This document shows, piece by piece, positions 50,539-58,873 of a DNA stretch of 64,000 bases (its first letter is position 1; every line of letters starts with the position of its first letter). Location of the stretch: assembly GCA_002408465.1 (NCBI GenBank), contig DHSM01000028.1, positions 68,819 to 132,818 on the forward strand. Direction: 5' to 3'. The notes below the pieces were generated by a model. It saw nothing but the letters and a program-made list of their open reading frames with translations, was not told where the DNA came from and ran no database searches. This DNA is from Firmicutes bacterium UBA5286. GTDB lineage: Bacteria > Bacillota > Proteinivoracia > UBA4975. The translations under genes and the position numbers were made by a program.

Positions 50539-51378
50539 CTATGCAAAAACAATAGAAGCGCCAACAGTGCCGGGACCGGTATGCACCCCGATTACCGGAC
50601 CCACCTGGGTAAACAAAGAAGCCCGCACATTAAATACTGATTCCAGTTTGTCCTGAAGTTTCTCTGCCGCATCCTTGGCTGCTCCATGGGCGATTGCCAG
50701 GGCCTTGACAGTCCGGCCAACGGCCGCATGCTCCAGGGCGGAGACAATCCCACAGAGAGCCTTTTCCCGGCTGCGGGCAATGCCGGCGGGAACATAGACC
50801 CCCTCCTCATTTACGCGAATGACGGGCTTAATGTGCAGTAGCGATCCCAGCAGTCCCTTGACCGCTCCTATTCTACCGCCCTTATGCAGATATTCCAGCG
50901 TGTCCAGGGTGAAAATTGTTTCCATTTTATCCCGCATCATGCTAATCCGGTCCAGCACAGCCTGGACTGTAAGGCCTTCTTGGATTCCCTTGGCTGCTTC
51001 CAAGACCTGCTGACCAATGCCTAAGCTAATGGAGCGGGAATCGACAAGATGCACCTTGCCCGCGAACTTTTCCGCAGCCACATAGGCGGAATTGAGGGTG
51101 CCGCTGAGTCCGGAAGAGATGTGGACAGAAATAACTTCATCGTATTCCGCCAGGGCGCTTGCGTAGACAGAAGCAAAATCCTCCGGCGAGGGCTGAGAAG
51201 TCTTAGGCAGCTCGGATTCTGCCTCCAAACGGGTGTAAAATTCTTCAGAAGTCAGTTCGCAGTCCAAATATTGCTGATGGCCGAAGCTTACTTTCAAGGG
51301 TAATACAAGTATCTTCCACTGTTTTATCAGCTGCTGGGGCAAATCTGCAGTGCTGTCAGTAACAAGGGCTATCTTCAT
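50539..51378 (-). CDS. DegV family fatty-acid-binding protein
   Basis: A 279-residue two-domain protein that binds a fatty acid for the FakA kinase in related systems. The opening IALVTDSTADLPQQL, the loop KTSQPSPEDF, then VISVHISSGLSGTLNSA (Ser/Thr contacting the carboxyl) and the C-terminal PVIGVHTGPGTVG are all present. ATG follows GGGGGGTAC. It is adjacent to a second DegV gene, 161 bases apart with a dispersed repeat between. No fakA-like gene is in this window. Confidence 0.93.
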   Translation of the reverse strand: MKIALVTDSTADLPQQLIKQWKILVLPLKVSFGHQQYLDCELTSEEFYTRLEAESELPKTSQPSPEDFASVYASALAEYDEVISVHISSGLSGTLNSAYVAAEKFAGKVHLVDSRSISLGIGQQVLEAAKGIQEGLTVQAVLDRISMMRDKMETIFTLDTLEYLHKGGRIGAVKGLLGSLLHIKPVIRVNEEGVYVPAGIARSREKALCGIVSALEHAAVGRTVKALAIAHGAAKDAAEKLQDKLESVFNVRASLFTQVGPVIGVHTGPGTVGASIVFA

Positions 51379-51510
51379 TTATCAGTACCCCCCCCAAATA
51401 TAAACTTATCTATATTATAAATACTGCCTGTAAAGCTGGTTAGGGGAAAAATTTTAGCAATACCTGTTACGGCGGGTCAAAAATCTCCATCCACCGAGAT
51501 CCAGTGTCGA

Positions 51511-51537
51511 TTTTGCGACAAAAAGGTCCGTCCCCGG
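51511..51537. repeat. Dispersed repeat between two DegV genes
   Basis: TTTTGCGACAAAAAGGTCCGTCCCCGG is the left half of the family and overlaps the region just after the stop of the second DegV gene. Confidence 0.55.
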
Positions 51538-51539
51538 TG

Positions 51540-52427
51540 TTAATCTTCCCGCTTGTCACCGACAAAGAAAAGGGCTACAGTGCCGGGTCCGGTATGGGAA
51601 CCGATGACGGTGCCGACGCTGTTGATCATGACTGGCCCATTGAGACGAGGGAATTTCGCTTCCACCTGGTCGGCGACCTTGCGGGCGTCATCATAGCAGG
51701 CGGAATTGGAGATAAAGCATTTGCCGGAATAAGCGGCGCCGTCGATCGCATGGGCCTCCATCATATGTACTATTTCTTCTATGACGCGCTTTTTGCTGCG
51801 GACTTTCTTGCGGGGAATGAGCTTTCCGTCATAGCTCATATTTAGCAGGGGACAAATATTGAGCAAAGAGCCCATAATCGCAGCGGCGGCAGAAATGCGG
51901 CCCCCCCGCTTATAGTGGGACAAATCCGTGGAAAAGAACCAGTGATGCACCTTGAGTCTATTTTCCTCTGCCCAGGCTTGTACCTCTTCAATTCCTTCGC
52001 CTCTGTCCCGCATGTCTGCCAACATATCCATGAGCAGCCCGTAACCTGATGAGGCTCCCAGAGAATCGACGATGCTGATTTTGCGGTCAGGATATTTCTC
52101 CAGAAGCTGATCCCTGGCAACAACTGCTGAATTATAGGACCCGGATAAGCCTGAGGAAAGAGAAACGTGCAAAACATCTTGACCATTCTTTAAAAAAGGC
52201 TCAAAGAAGCCGATAAACTGCCCTACGCTGACCTGAGAAGTAGTAGGCATTGCCCCCGCTTCAATTCTCCTGTAAAATTCAGCGAAAGAAATGGTTTGCC
52301 CAAGGTCATCAGCATACTCTTTACCATCCAGCATGTAGTGAAAACAAACGAAGGGGATTTTCCTTGCTTGGAAATACTCATAAGGCAGATCAGCTGTTGA
52401 ACAGCATGTGAGCATAAATTTATTCAT
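51540..52427 (-). CDS. DegV family protein, second copy
   Basis: A 295-residue protein with the same layout as its neighbour: MLTCCSTADLPYEYF, TTSQVSVGQFI, VLHVSLSSGLSGSYNSA and SVGTVIGSHTGPGTV. It differs in having Cys-Ser at the start of the first strand (CCSTADL where its neighbour has TDSTADL), which may change ligand contacts. ATG follows GGGAGAATATGA. Tandem DegV genes with different lipid preferences are known in Firmicutes. Confidence 0.92.
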   Translation of the reverse strand: MNKFMLTCCSTADLPYEYFQARKIPFVCFHYMLDGKEYADDLGQTISFAEFYRRIEAGAMPTTSQVSVGQFIGFFEPFLKNGQDVLHVSLSSGLSGSYNSAVVARDQLLEKYPDRKISIVDSLGASSGYGLLMDMLADMRDRGEGIEEVQAWAEENRLKVHHWFFSTDLSHYKRGGRISAAAAIMGSLLNICPLLNMSYDGKLIPRKKVRSKKRVIEEIVHMMEAHAIDGAAYSGKCFISNSACYDDARKVADQVEAKFPRLNGPVMINSVGTVIGSHTGPGTVALFFVGDKRED

Positions 52428-52505
52428 TCATATTCTCCCTTCTGCAAAACAACTGCATTGCATTTGATTGGAACCATCGCCTAACTAACCAGTTAACATA
52501 CCTCC

Positions 52506-53195
52506 CTATACCGTTAATTGGTGTTGGTATTGTTCGCCAATGGTTTTGAAAATCAAATCATAGCCGTCATTATTGGGATGGATGCCATCAGAACAAATTA
52601 AATCCCCATAGTTGTTGCGTTTCAGAAATGCGCTGCGGATATCAATTATGGGCACATCCATTTTGGTGGCCAACAGCATAACCTCTATATTATACATCTC
52701 CTGCCAGCGGTAGATCATATCCACATCGCCGAGCCATTGTAGTATGTTGTCCTTGTTAATCCCTTTGGATACCCAGTTGAAAAAGCGGTTTGGCTCTAAT
52801 GGGGGAAGTGTAAGTATGGTTGGCTTGCCGCCATTATTGCGGATTTCTTCAATTACCTGTTCATATAAACTTTTAAATTCTCCAAGAGGAGTTTTGGGAA
52901 CATGCTCTTTTTCTGGATTAGCGGCAATCTCATTCCAGGCGAAATCGCAATCATTGCCCCCCACTTCAAGAAAAACGCTGTTATACCCCGTCAACTCACG
53001 AGCATGCCTCTTTATTAAAGACAAGGCTTTTGCAACGGTGCATCCGAACATTGAATAATTCTTGATATTAACCTTATTTCTCCCAAAAAGCTTTTCAATA
53101 TTCAGCTTGATAATCTCGTAGCGGCTTGTAATAGGATGCAATACAACTCCCTTAGCGATTGAATCCCCAAAGACGCAAATTTCTCTAGCGCCCAC
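52506..53195 (-). CDS. SGNH/GDSL-type hydrolase
   Basis: A 229-residue esterase/lipase-like enzyme without a signal peptide. The catalytic Ser motif is ICVFGDSIAKGV near residue 8, block III is VFLEVGGNDCD and the catalytic Asp-x-x-His is SDGIHPNNDG near the C-terminus. The start is GTG at 53195 behind GGGGGGAG; the frame is open to 53318 but that part would overlap the upstream gene. It begins 23 bases after the HAAS-like membrane gene, so it may be in the PadR-controlled unit. The substrate is unknown. Confidence 0.87.
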   Translation of the reverse strand: MGAREICVFGDSIAKGVVLHPITSRYEIIKLNIEKLFGRNKVNIKNYSMFGCTVAKALSLIKRHARELTGYNSVFLEVGGNDCDFAWNEIAANPEKEHVPKTPLGEFKSLYEQVIEEIRNNGGKPTILTLPPLEPNRFFNWVSKGINKDNILQWLGDVDMIYRWQEMYNIEVMLLATKMDVPIIDIRSAFLKRNNYGDLICSDGIHPNNDGYDLIFKTIGEQYQHQLTV

Positions 53196-53218
53196 GTGTA
53201 CTCCCCCCTTAACTGGAT

Positions 53219-54007
53219 TTATGACCTTCCCATTTTCTCGCTGATATAAAATGCTAAGGATACAAGTGCTAAATATACTACATAAAGAATCCAGGCGCTG
53301 CTCCAGAGATGAAACCATATGGATGCAGATAAATACAGGATGGTTGTCAGCTGTAAGCCCGCCGCCAAAAGGTGAATGTCTCGCTCTAGTGTTGAAAAAT
53401 GTTTTCTGTTAGCTATGTAGTCGGTCATGATATAAAGATATACGATAATCACTACAATCAGCCAGCTGTGTCCCCAAACATTTTTGGAATGCACAACCGA
53501 TAAATACAGAGAGGGGAAAACATAAAGAATTGGTATTAAGCTGCCATAAATTAATGCTATCCCGCACCGCTTAAAAGCTTTAAAATTAAATAATCTTGCG
53601 TATTGATATCCGTTTAATGCGAAATAAAACAAATATAAAAAGGCGCCGCCAACAGGTACTAGCCAAGTCATATTAAAGGACTTGAGCACAACTATGCTGA
53701 TAAAAAGATAGATTGCAGTTAATGTAAGAAAATAAAATGTGCTGAAAGACGCAGTACTGATTAGATTCTTTTTCAAGGCGCTGAGGGAACTGCCTGTTTC
53801 CACCTCTTTGACGGCATCTTTGTAGTCAAGGGTCATTTCAATGGCATTTTTATAGCTGTCTTCTTTGGCCATTCCCGAATCCAGGCAATCATTATATTTA
53901 TCCAGCATGATGGAATACAATTCTTCACGGACCTCAATAATCTTATCTGTTTTCGGATATAAGAAAAACTTTCTATTGATGAATTTTCTTAATTTCTTTT
54001 CCATCAT
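53219..54007 (-). CDS. HAAS-like membrane protein
   Basis: A 262-residue protein. The N-terminal 75 residues resemble a HAAS/permease-prefix helical domain (DKIIEVREELYSIMLDKYND, then EDSYKNAIEMTLDYKDAV). Six or seven membrane segments follow. Its ATG overlaps the PadR gene stop by four bases (ATGA). Proteins of this kind are commonly the PadR-regulated partner; a role in membrane stress is inferred. Confidence 0.75.
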   Translation of the reverse strand: MMEKKLRKFINRKFFLYPKTDKIIEVREELYSIMLDKYNDCLDSGMAKEDSYKNAIEMTLDYKDAVKEVETGSSLSALKKNLISTASFSTFYFLTLTAIYLFISIVVLKSFNMTWLVPVGGAFLYLFYFALNGYQYARLFNFKAFKRCGIALIYGSLIPILYVFPSLYLSVVHSKNVWGHSWLIVVIIVYLYIMTDYIANRKHFSTLERDIHLLAAGLQLTTILYLSASIWFHLWSSAWILYVVYLALVSLAFYISEKMGRS

Positions 54008-54336
54008 AGGTTGCCCCCGATCAGGTTATTCAAGACAACTTGGATTTCTTTCCATTCATTTACTTTCTGAACATACACTTCCTTGCCTTTTGGGGTAATC
54101 CGATAATACTTGCGCCTTGCGCTGCCATCCTCGTCACCCCAATAGCTTGTAATCAACTTATCCTTCTCCATGCGCTTGAAGGCTGTATACACTGTAGCAT
54201 CCTTTATACTGAATAAGCCCTTGCCGCCTTCAATGATGGTTTTCATTATTTCATAGCCATAGGAATCTTTTTTTATGAGGATAGCTAGGATAATCGTTTC
54301 AGTATTTCCCCGCAATATTTCACTTGAGTAACTCAA
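54004..54336 (-). CDS. PadR family transcriptional regulator
   Basis: A 110-residue winged-helix repressor: SYSSEILRGNTETIILAILI opens the domain, with DSYGYEIMKTI, then IKDATVYTAFKRMEKDKLI (recognition helix), and the wing GSARRKYYRITPKGKEV. The start is TTG at 54336 behind GGAGGAGATGG; in-frame codons to 54399 pass through the promoter. A palindrome at 54351-54369 is its probable operator. It is overlapped by the membrane-protein gene. Confidence 0.9.
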   Translation of the reverse strand: MSYSSEILRGNTETIILAILIKKDSYGYEIMKTIIEGGKGLFSIKDATVYTAFKRMEKDKLITSYWGDEDGSARRKYYRITPKGKEVYVQKVNEWKEIQVVLNNLIGGNL

Positions 54337-54350
54337 TCCATCTCCTCCGT

Positions 54351-54369
54351 TACCTAACCTGGTTAGGTA
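54351..54369. promoter_or_regulatory. PadR operator
   Basis: TACCTAACCTGGTTAGGTA is a perfect palindrome around a central T, directly downstream of the -10 box of the padR promoter. Confidence 0.75.
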
Positions 54370-54370
54370 T

Positions 54371-54399
54371 ATTATATAGTTATACCCTTTAGCCGTCAA
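54371..54399 (-). promoter_or_regulatory. Promoter of the PadR operon
   Basis: On the minus strand TTGACG (54399-54394), 17 bases, then TATAAT (54376-54371). Confidence 0.82.
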
Positions 54400-54521
54400 C
54401 AGTTTTTAGTTATTTATGTAAAAAATGATCTCTTACTAAACAACTTGACTTAAATAATATAAGCGTTGCTCACCCTTGCAGGGCAGATCCACTAAGGATT
54501 TTAACATTTTGTTAATAAAAT

Positions 54522-54550
54522 TTGACAACCAAATCAACTTGTTGTATTGT
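54522..54550 (+). promoter_or_regulatory. Promoter of the hydrogenase maturation operon
   Basis: TTGACA (54522-54527), 17 bases, TATTGT (54545-54550). Transcription would start near 54557, leaving a leader of about 180 bases. Confidence 0.75.
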
Positions 54551-54564
54551 GAAGTTAATCACAA
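54547..54564. promoter_or_regulatory. Rex-like operator on the hyd promoter
   Basis: TTGTGAAGTTAATCACAA matches the Rex consensus TTGTGAAnnnnTTCACAA with one difference and overlaps the -10 box. Rex represses fermentation and hydrogenase genes when NAD+ is high relative to NADH; that it acts here is inference. Confidence 0.65.
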
Positions 54565-54734
54565 TCTGAGGGTGGGGCTCTGCTCCACTCAAGGATGAAA
54601 CAAATAAGATATCCTGCGCCAAAGGGGAAACCTGCTGGAAAAGGGAGCTTGTATATTTGCTTATTTAAGCTTGCTTTGGCGCATTTGCAGCGCTTTGGGC
54701 AAGCTTTTTATTTCTAGAAGGGAGAAAAGAAAAA
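54565..54734 (+). promoter_or_regulatory. Terminator/antiterminator leader of the hyd operon
   Basis: The leader has AGGAT/ATCCT (54592-54614), then GCGCCAAAG (54616-54624) able to pair with CTTTGGCGC (54674-54682). The latter lies within a terminator hairpin AAGCTTGC...GCAAGCTT (54667-54706) that ends in five Ts. The two structures exclude each other, as in riboswitch or attenuator leaders. No known aptamer was recognised. Confidence 0.55.
54667..54710 (+). terminator. Leader terminator of the hyd operon
   Basis: AAGCTTGC and GCAAGCTT form the base and GCGC/GCGC an inner stem, followed by TTTTTATTT, 25 bases before the first start codon. Confidence 0.75.
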
Positions 54735-54980
54735 GTGGAAAACCGCATTGGCATCGTAGGAATAGTGATTGAGGACCGGGATTTTGTCCCGCTGGTGAAC
54801 AGCATCCTCAGTGAGCATGGTGAAATCATCGTCGGCAGAATGGGTATTCCTTACAGGGATCGGCACGTCGCGGTAATATCCCTGATCGTTGACGGCACAA
54901 CCGATGAGATTGGTTCCCTGACAGGAAGGTTGGGGGAAGTAAAAGGAGTCAGCGTTAAATCGGCACTGACTAAAAAGTAA
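54735..54980 (+). CDS. TM1266-type putative regulator of the [FeFe]-hydrogenase system
   Basis: An 81-residue ACT-like protein: RIGIVGIVIEDRDFVPLVNS, GEIIVGRMGIPYRDRHVAVI and later TGRLGEVKGVSVKSAL. Proteins of this kind are found with hydEFG genes in Thermotoga and Clostridia and are annotated as hydrogenase-system regulators, with no proven mechanism. The start is GTG at 54735; GAAGGGAG lies ten bases upstream. It precedes hydE by 11 bases. Confidence 0.85.
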   Translation: MENRIGIVGIVIEDRDFVPLVNSILSEHGEIIVGRMGIPYRDRHVAVISLIVDGTTDEIGSLTGRLGEVKGVSVKSALTKK

Positions 54981-54991
54981 AGGGTGATTGG

Positions 54992-56083
54992 ATGGACCGG
55001 GAGACTCAGCAAATTATTCGCAAGGCCAAAGAAACCCAACATCTGAGCAAAGAAGAGCTTGTATCCATCTTAGCCTGCGAATCTTCCAGGGCCTCTGCCC
55101 TTTTCGCGGCTGCCGACCAAGTCCGTCAGCAGTATGTAGGAGATGAAGTCCATCTGCGGGGAATAATTGAGTTTTCTAATTGCTGCCAACGGAATTGCCG
55201 CTACTGCGGATTGCGGCGGGGGAATCCCACTATCAAGCGTTACCGCATGAGCGCCGACGAAATCTATGAGGCGGCGTTGGCTGCCTGCAGGCTTGGCTAC
55301 AGGACCGTTGTCCTTCAATCTGGTGAAGACAGTCTTTATGACGCAGATATGATTGCCGCCATTGTAAAAAGGCTGAAGAAACTGGACCTGGCGGTAACCT
55401 TAAGCTGTGGCGAGCGCCCCTATGAAGAATACCTTTACTGGCGCAGAGCCGGTGCTGACCGTTATTTGCTCAAACATGAGACTGCCAACACGCTGCTCTA
55501 CAGCAAACTCCATCCGGATATGTCCTTTGCCGAGCGCAGGCGCTGTCTGGCAGATTTGCGGCAAACAGGGTATCAGGTGGGCTCTGGGTGCATGGTTGGA
55601 TTACCGGGGCAGACACCGGAAATTCTAGCGGAAGACCTGCTGTATCTTAAAGAACTGGACGTAGAAATGGCCGGCATTGGTCCCTTTATTCCCAGTCCCC
55701 ATACGCCCCTTGCAGGAGCCGCTCCCGGTACGGTTGAGATGACTTTAAAAATGATTGCCCTAACCAGGCTGTTATTGCCCCAAGCCCACCTGCCTGTCAC
55801 AACGGCCTTAAGCACCATTGATGCCCTGGGCAGGCAAAAGGCTCTCCGGAGCGGAGCCAATGTCATCATGCCCAATGTCACGCCCAAACGCTTCAGGAGC
55901 TTGTACGCAATCTATCCCAATAAAGACCTTCTCAATGCCAACCAAAACAATTGCCGGCAGTGCGTCAGCGACATGATAAATTCTCTTGGCCGCACCGTGG
56001 GTCAAGGGCAGGGGCACAGTCCCAAGCCCGGATTTAGCCGGGATTTTAAGAAACGGGGGGAAGCGGATGAACAATACTCCTAG
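54992..56083 (+). CDS. hydE: [FeFe] hydrogenase H-cluster radical SAM maturase HydE
   Basis: A 363-residue radical SAM enzyme needed to build the azadithiolate/diiron part of the H-cluster. The cluster motif CCQRNCRYCGLRRGN near residue 63 gives CxxxCxxC. The family motifs RYRMSADEIYEAA, LQSGEDSLY, HETAN and IGPFIPSPHTPL follow. ATG lies behind AAAGGGTG. It overlaps the start of hydF by 17 bases. Iron-only hydrogenase maturation is the only known role. Confidence 0.94.
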   Translation: MDRETQQIIRKAKETQHLSKEELVSILACESSRASALFAAADQVRQQYVGDEVHLRGIIEFSNCCQRNCRYCGLRRGNPTIKRYRMSADEIYEAALAACRLGYRTVVLQSGEDSLYDADMIAAIVKRLKKLDLAVTLSCGERPYEEYLYWRRAGADRYLLKHETANTLLYSKLHPDMSFAERRRCLADLRQTGYQVGSGCMVGLPGQTPEILAEDLLYLKELDVEMAGIGPFIPSPHTPLAGAAPGTVEMTLKMIALTRLLLPQAHLPVTTALSTIDALGRQKALRSGANVIMPNVTPKRFRSLYAIYPNKDLLNANQNNCRQCVSDMINSLGRTVGQGQGHSPKPGFSRDFKKRGEADEQYS

Positions 56084-57314
56084 AGGAAATCGGTTGCACA
56101 TCGCTATTTTTGGCCGGCGCAACGTGGGCAAATCCAGTCTGATCAACGCTATAACCAATCAGAATATTGCCCTGGTTTCGGATGTTGCCGGCACAACCAC
56201 AGATCCCGTATATAAATCTATGGAAATTTTGCCTGTAGGACCAGTGGTGCTTATTGATACTGCAGGACTGGATGATGCAGGTAGACTGGGAGAGCTCAGG
56301 GTCAAGCGTTCGTTTTCAGTGCTGAATAAAACCGACCTTGTGTTGCTTGTTGTCGAGGCTGGATGCTCTTTGACGGCCTATGAAGAAGAAATCCTCGGAA
56401 TCAGCCGGGAGAAAAATATCCCTGTGATTATTGTGTTAAATAAGTCTGACCTGACACCCGCCGGCCCGGAATCTGCCGAGAGCCTGAAAGAGAGGACAGG
56501 GTTTGATGCGGTAAGGGTCAGCGCTGCAAGCAGTTGCGGCATCGATGAACTAAAGATGGCGATTATCCGCAATGCGCCTCTCACATGGGATGACAGGCCC
56601 ATTGTCGGCGATCTGCTCACTCCTAAGGACCATGTTGTCTTAGTTACTCCCATTGATTCTGCAGCTCCTAAAGGGAGACTGATTCTGCCCCAGGTGCAAA
56701 CACTGCGGGACATTCTCGATCACAACGGCATGGCAACCATCTGTAAAGAAACTGAACTCGAAGCCACCCTTAAGCTGTTAAACCAAAAGCCCGCCTTGGT
56801 GATTACGGATTCCCAGGTATTTAAACAAGCAGATGCCGCAACACCGCCGGATATACTGTTAACATCTTTTTCAATTCTTTTTGCCCGCCAAAAAGGAGAT
56901 CTGCACTCCCTAGCCCTAGGCGCCAAGGCTATAGATAAACTGCGGCCGGGAGACAAGATTCTGATGGCGGAGGCTTGCACCCATCACCCGGTAGAAGACG
57001 ATATCGGGCGAGTGAAGATTCCCAACTGGCTGCGTCAACATGTTGGCGGCGAACTGCAGTTTGAATGGGTCAGCGGCACTGCTTTTCCCGATACTCTCCA
57101 GGAATTTTCCCTGATTGTTCACTGCGGCGGCTGCATGATCAATCGCAGGGAAATGTTGTCCCGCCTGGCCCAGGCGCAAGCAAACGATGTGCCAATCGTC
57201 AATTACGGCGTGGCAATCGCTCACCTGATGGGTGTACTGCCACGAGCACTGTCTCCCTTTCCGGAGATTAAAGATGTTATTTTTCCGTCAGACATAAGCA
57301 GAGAGGATGATTAA
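56067..57314 (+). CDS. hydF: [FeFe] hydrogenase H-cluster maturation GTPase HydF
   Basis: A 415-residue scaffold GTPase that carries the diiron precursor to the hydrogenase. The GTPase has IFGRRNVGKSSLINA (P-loop), VAGTTTDPV, DTAGLDD and VLNKSDL. The C-terminal domain has the Fe-S ligand motifs EACTHHP and VHCGGCMINR (CxHx..CxxC). ATG at 56067 follows GGGGGGAAGCGG within the hydE end; an earlier in-frame start at 55986 is unlikely. It is followed two bases later by hydG. Confidence 0.94.
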   Translation: MNNTPRGNRLHIAIFGRRNVGKSSLINAITNQNIALVSDVAGTTTDPVYKSMEILPVGPVVLIDTAGLDDAGRLGELRVKRSFSVLNKTDLVLLVVEAGCSLTAYEEEILGISREKNIPVIIVLNKSDLTPAGPESAESLKERTGFDAVRVSAASSCGIDELKMAIIRNAPLTWDDRPIVGDLLTPKDHVVLVTPIDSAAPKGRLILPQVQTLRDILDHNGMATICKETELEATLKLLNQKPALVITDSQVFKQADAATPPDILLTSFSILFARQKGDLHSLALGAKAIDKLRPGDKILMAEACTHHPVEDDIGRVKIPNWLRQHVGGELQFEWVSGTAFPDTLQEFSLIVHCGGCMINRREMLSRLAQAQANDVPIVNYGVAIAHLMGVLPRALSPFPEIKDVIFPSDISREDD

Positions 57315-57316
57315 AC

Positions 57317-58738
57317 ATGGTTAAAACTGAACAAAAACAGCAATGGGAAAGAGCGGACTTTATTGTTGAGAAAGAGATTGAAACGCTTTTGCAGGAGGCG
57401 CAGAAAACAAGAGTTGAGGATATCAGGACAATCATTGACAAGGCCCGGAAAGCAAAAGGCCTGACCCTGCCGGAAACAGCCGCCCTGCTGCAGGTTACAG
57501 ATAAATCCCTTTTGCATGACATTTATGCCGCGGCAAAAGAAGTGAAAAGCAGGATTTACGGACAGCGAGTAGTCATTTTTGCTCCCCTTTATATCAGCGA
57601 CCACTGCGTCAACAATTGCGTTTACTGCGGTTACAAACAGGACAACCCCTTTAAACGGCGCAAACTGACTCAGGAGGAACTGGCCGAGGAAGTCAAGCTC
57701 CTGGAAAACATGGGGCACAAAAGGCTTGCCCTGGAGGCCGGAGAACACCCGGTTGAATGCCCTCTGGAGTATATCCTCGAATCCATCGGCACCATTTACA
57801 GCCTCAAATTTAAAAACGGCAGCATTCGCCGCATAAATGTGAATATCGCCGCCACTACAGTTGAAGATTACAAGCGTTTAAAGGAAGCCCAAATCGGCAC
57901 CTATATTCTTTTTCAAGAAACCTATCACCGCCAAACGTATAGGGAAATGCACCCAACGGGTCCCAAAGGAGATTATGACTGGCACACGACCGCCCACGAC
58001 AGAGCTATGCAAGGCGGCATTGATGATGTGGGATTTGGGGTTCTGTTTGGCCTCTATGACTACAAATTCGAAGTATTGGCCCTGCTGCAGCATGCCCGCC
58101 ACATGGAGGAACGTTTTGGTGTGGGCCCCCACACAATCTCTGTGCCCCGCCTGCGTCCTGCTCAGGGAATGGACATCAACAAATTTCCTCATCTTGTGAA
58201 AGACGAAGAATTTGCCAAGATTATCGCCATTCTCCGCCTGGCTGTCCCCTATACAGGTTTGATCCTCTCAACCCGTGAAAGGGCAGATTTTCGGGATAGA
58301 CTCTTGGATCATGGCGTCTCGCAAATTTCAGCCGGCAGCTGCACCGGTGTCGGCGCATACAAAGAAGAGGCAGACAGTGAAGAATCCACTTCTGTGCAAT
58401 TTGACGTGGACGACCACAGAAGCGTTGACGCTGTTCTCGCCAGTGTCTGCGCCTCCGGCTACCTGCCCAGCTACTGCACGGCCTGTTATCGCCAGGGGCG
58501 CACAGGCGATCGCTTTATGGCCCTGGCCAAGGCAGGGGAGATTCACAACACCTGCCAGCCCAATGCTATTCTTACATTCAAGGAATATTTGCTGGACTAT
58601 GCTTCCCCAGAAACCCGTCGCTTAGGCGAAGAAGTCATTAAAAAACACCTGCCACAAATTGAAAACCCCAAAATTCGCAGTCTGACTGAAGAAAAACTCT
58701 CCCGCATCGAGAGGGGAGAGCGGGATCTGTATTTCTAA
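57317..58738 (+). CDS. hydG: [FeFe] hydrogenase H-cluster radical SAM maturase HydG
   Basis: A 473-residue radical SAM enzyme that cleaves tyrosine to make the CO and CN ligands of the H-cluster. The N-terminal cluster motif is CVNNCVYCGYKQDN near 97 (CxxxCxxC). The C-terminal second cluster motif is SYCTACYRQGRTGDRFM. It begins two bases after hydF with GAGAGGATGATT upstream. With hydE and hydF it gives the complete maturation set; the hydrogenase itself is not in this window. Confidence 0.95.
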   Translation: MVKTEQKQQWERADFIVEKEIETLLQEAQKTRVEDIRTIIDKARKAKGLTLPETAALLQVTDKSLLHDIYAAAKEVKSRIYGQRVVIFAPLYISDHCVNNCVYCGYKQDNPFKRRKLTQEELAEEVKLLENMGHKRLALEAGEHPVECPLEYILESIGTIYSLKFKNGSIRRINVNIAATTVEDYKRLKEAQIGTYILFQETYHRQTYREMHPTGPKGDYDWHTTAHDRAMQGGIDDVGFGVLFGLYDYKFEVLALLQHARHMEERFGVGPHTISVPRLRPAQGMDINKFPHLVKDEEFAKIIAILRLAVPYTGLILSTRERADFRDRLLDHGVSQISAGSCTGVGAYKEEADSEESTSVQFDVDDHRSVDAVLASVCASGYLPSYCTACYRQGRTGDRFMALAKAGEIHNTCQPNAILTFKEYLLDYASPETRRLGEEVIKKHLPQIENPKIRSLTEEKLSRIERGERDLYF

Positions 58739-58873
58739 ACAAAACTGGACCTGATATCCATTTTATCCTCCTTAATGTCTGACAATCATTTCAAAGAGGA
58801 GTTCAAAGCAATCTTATCTACCTGCCTCCAATGCATAGATTTACACTGGTTCCAGAGCGCGAGATTTCATAAC

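Noticed and set aside
57878..58192. Minus-strand frame within hydG
   Set aside because: It lies inside a complete radical SAM gene and has no start signals.
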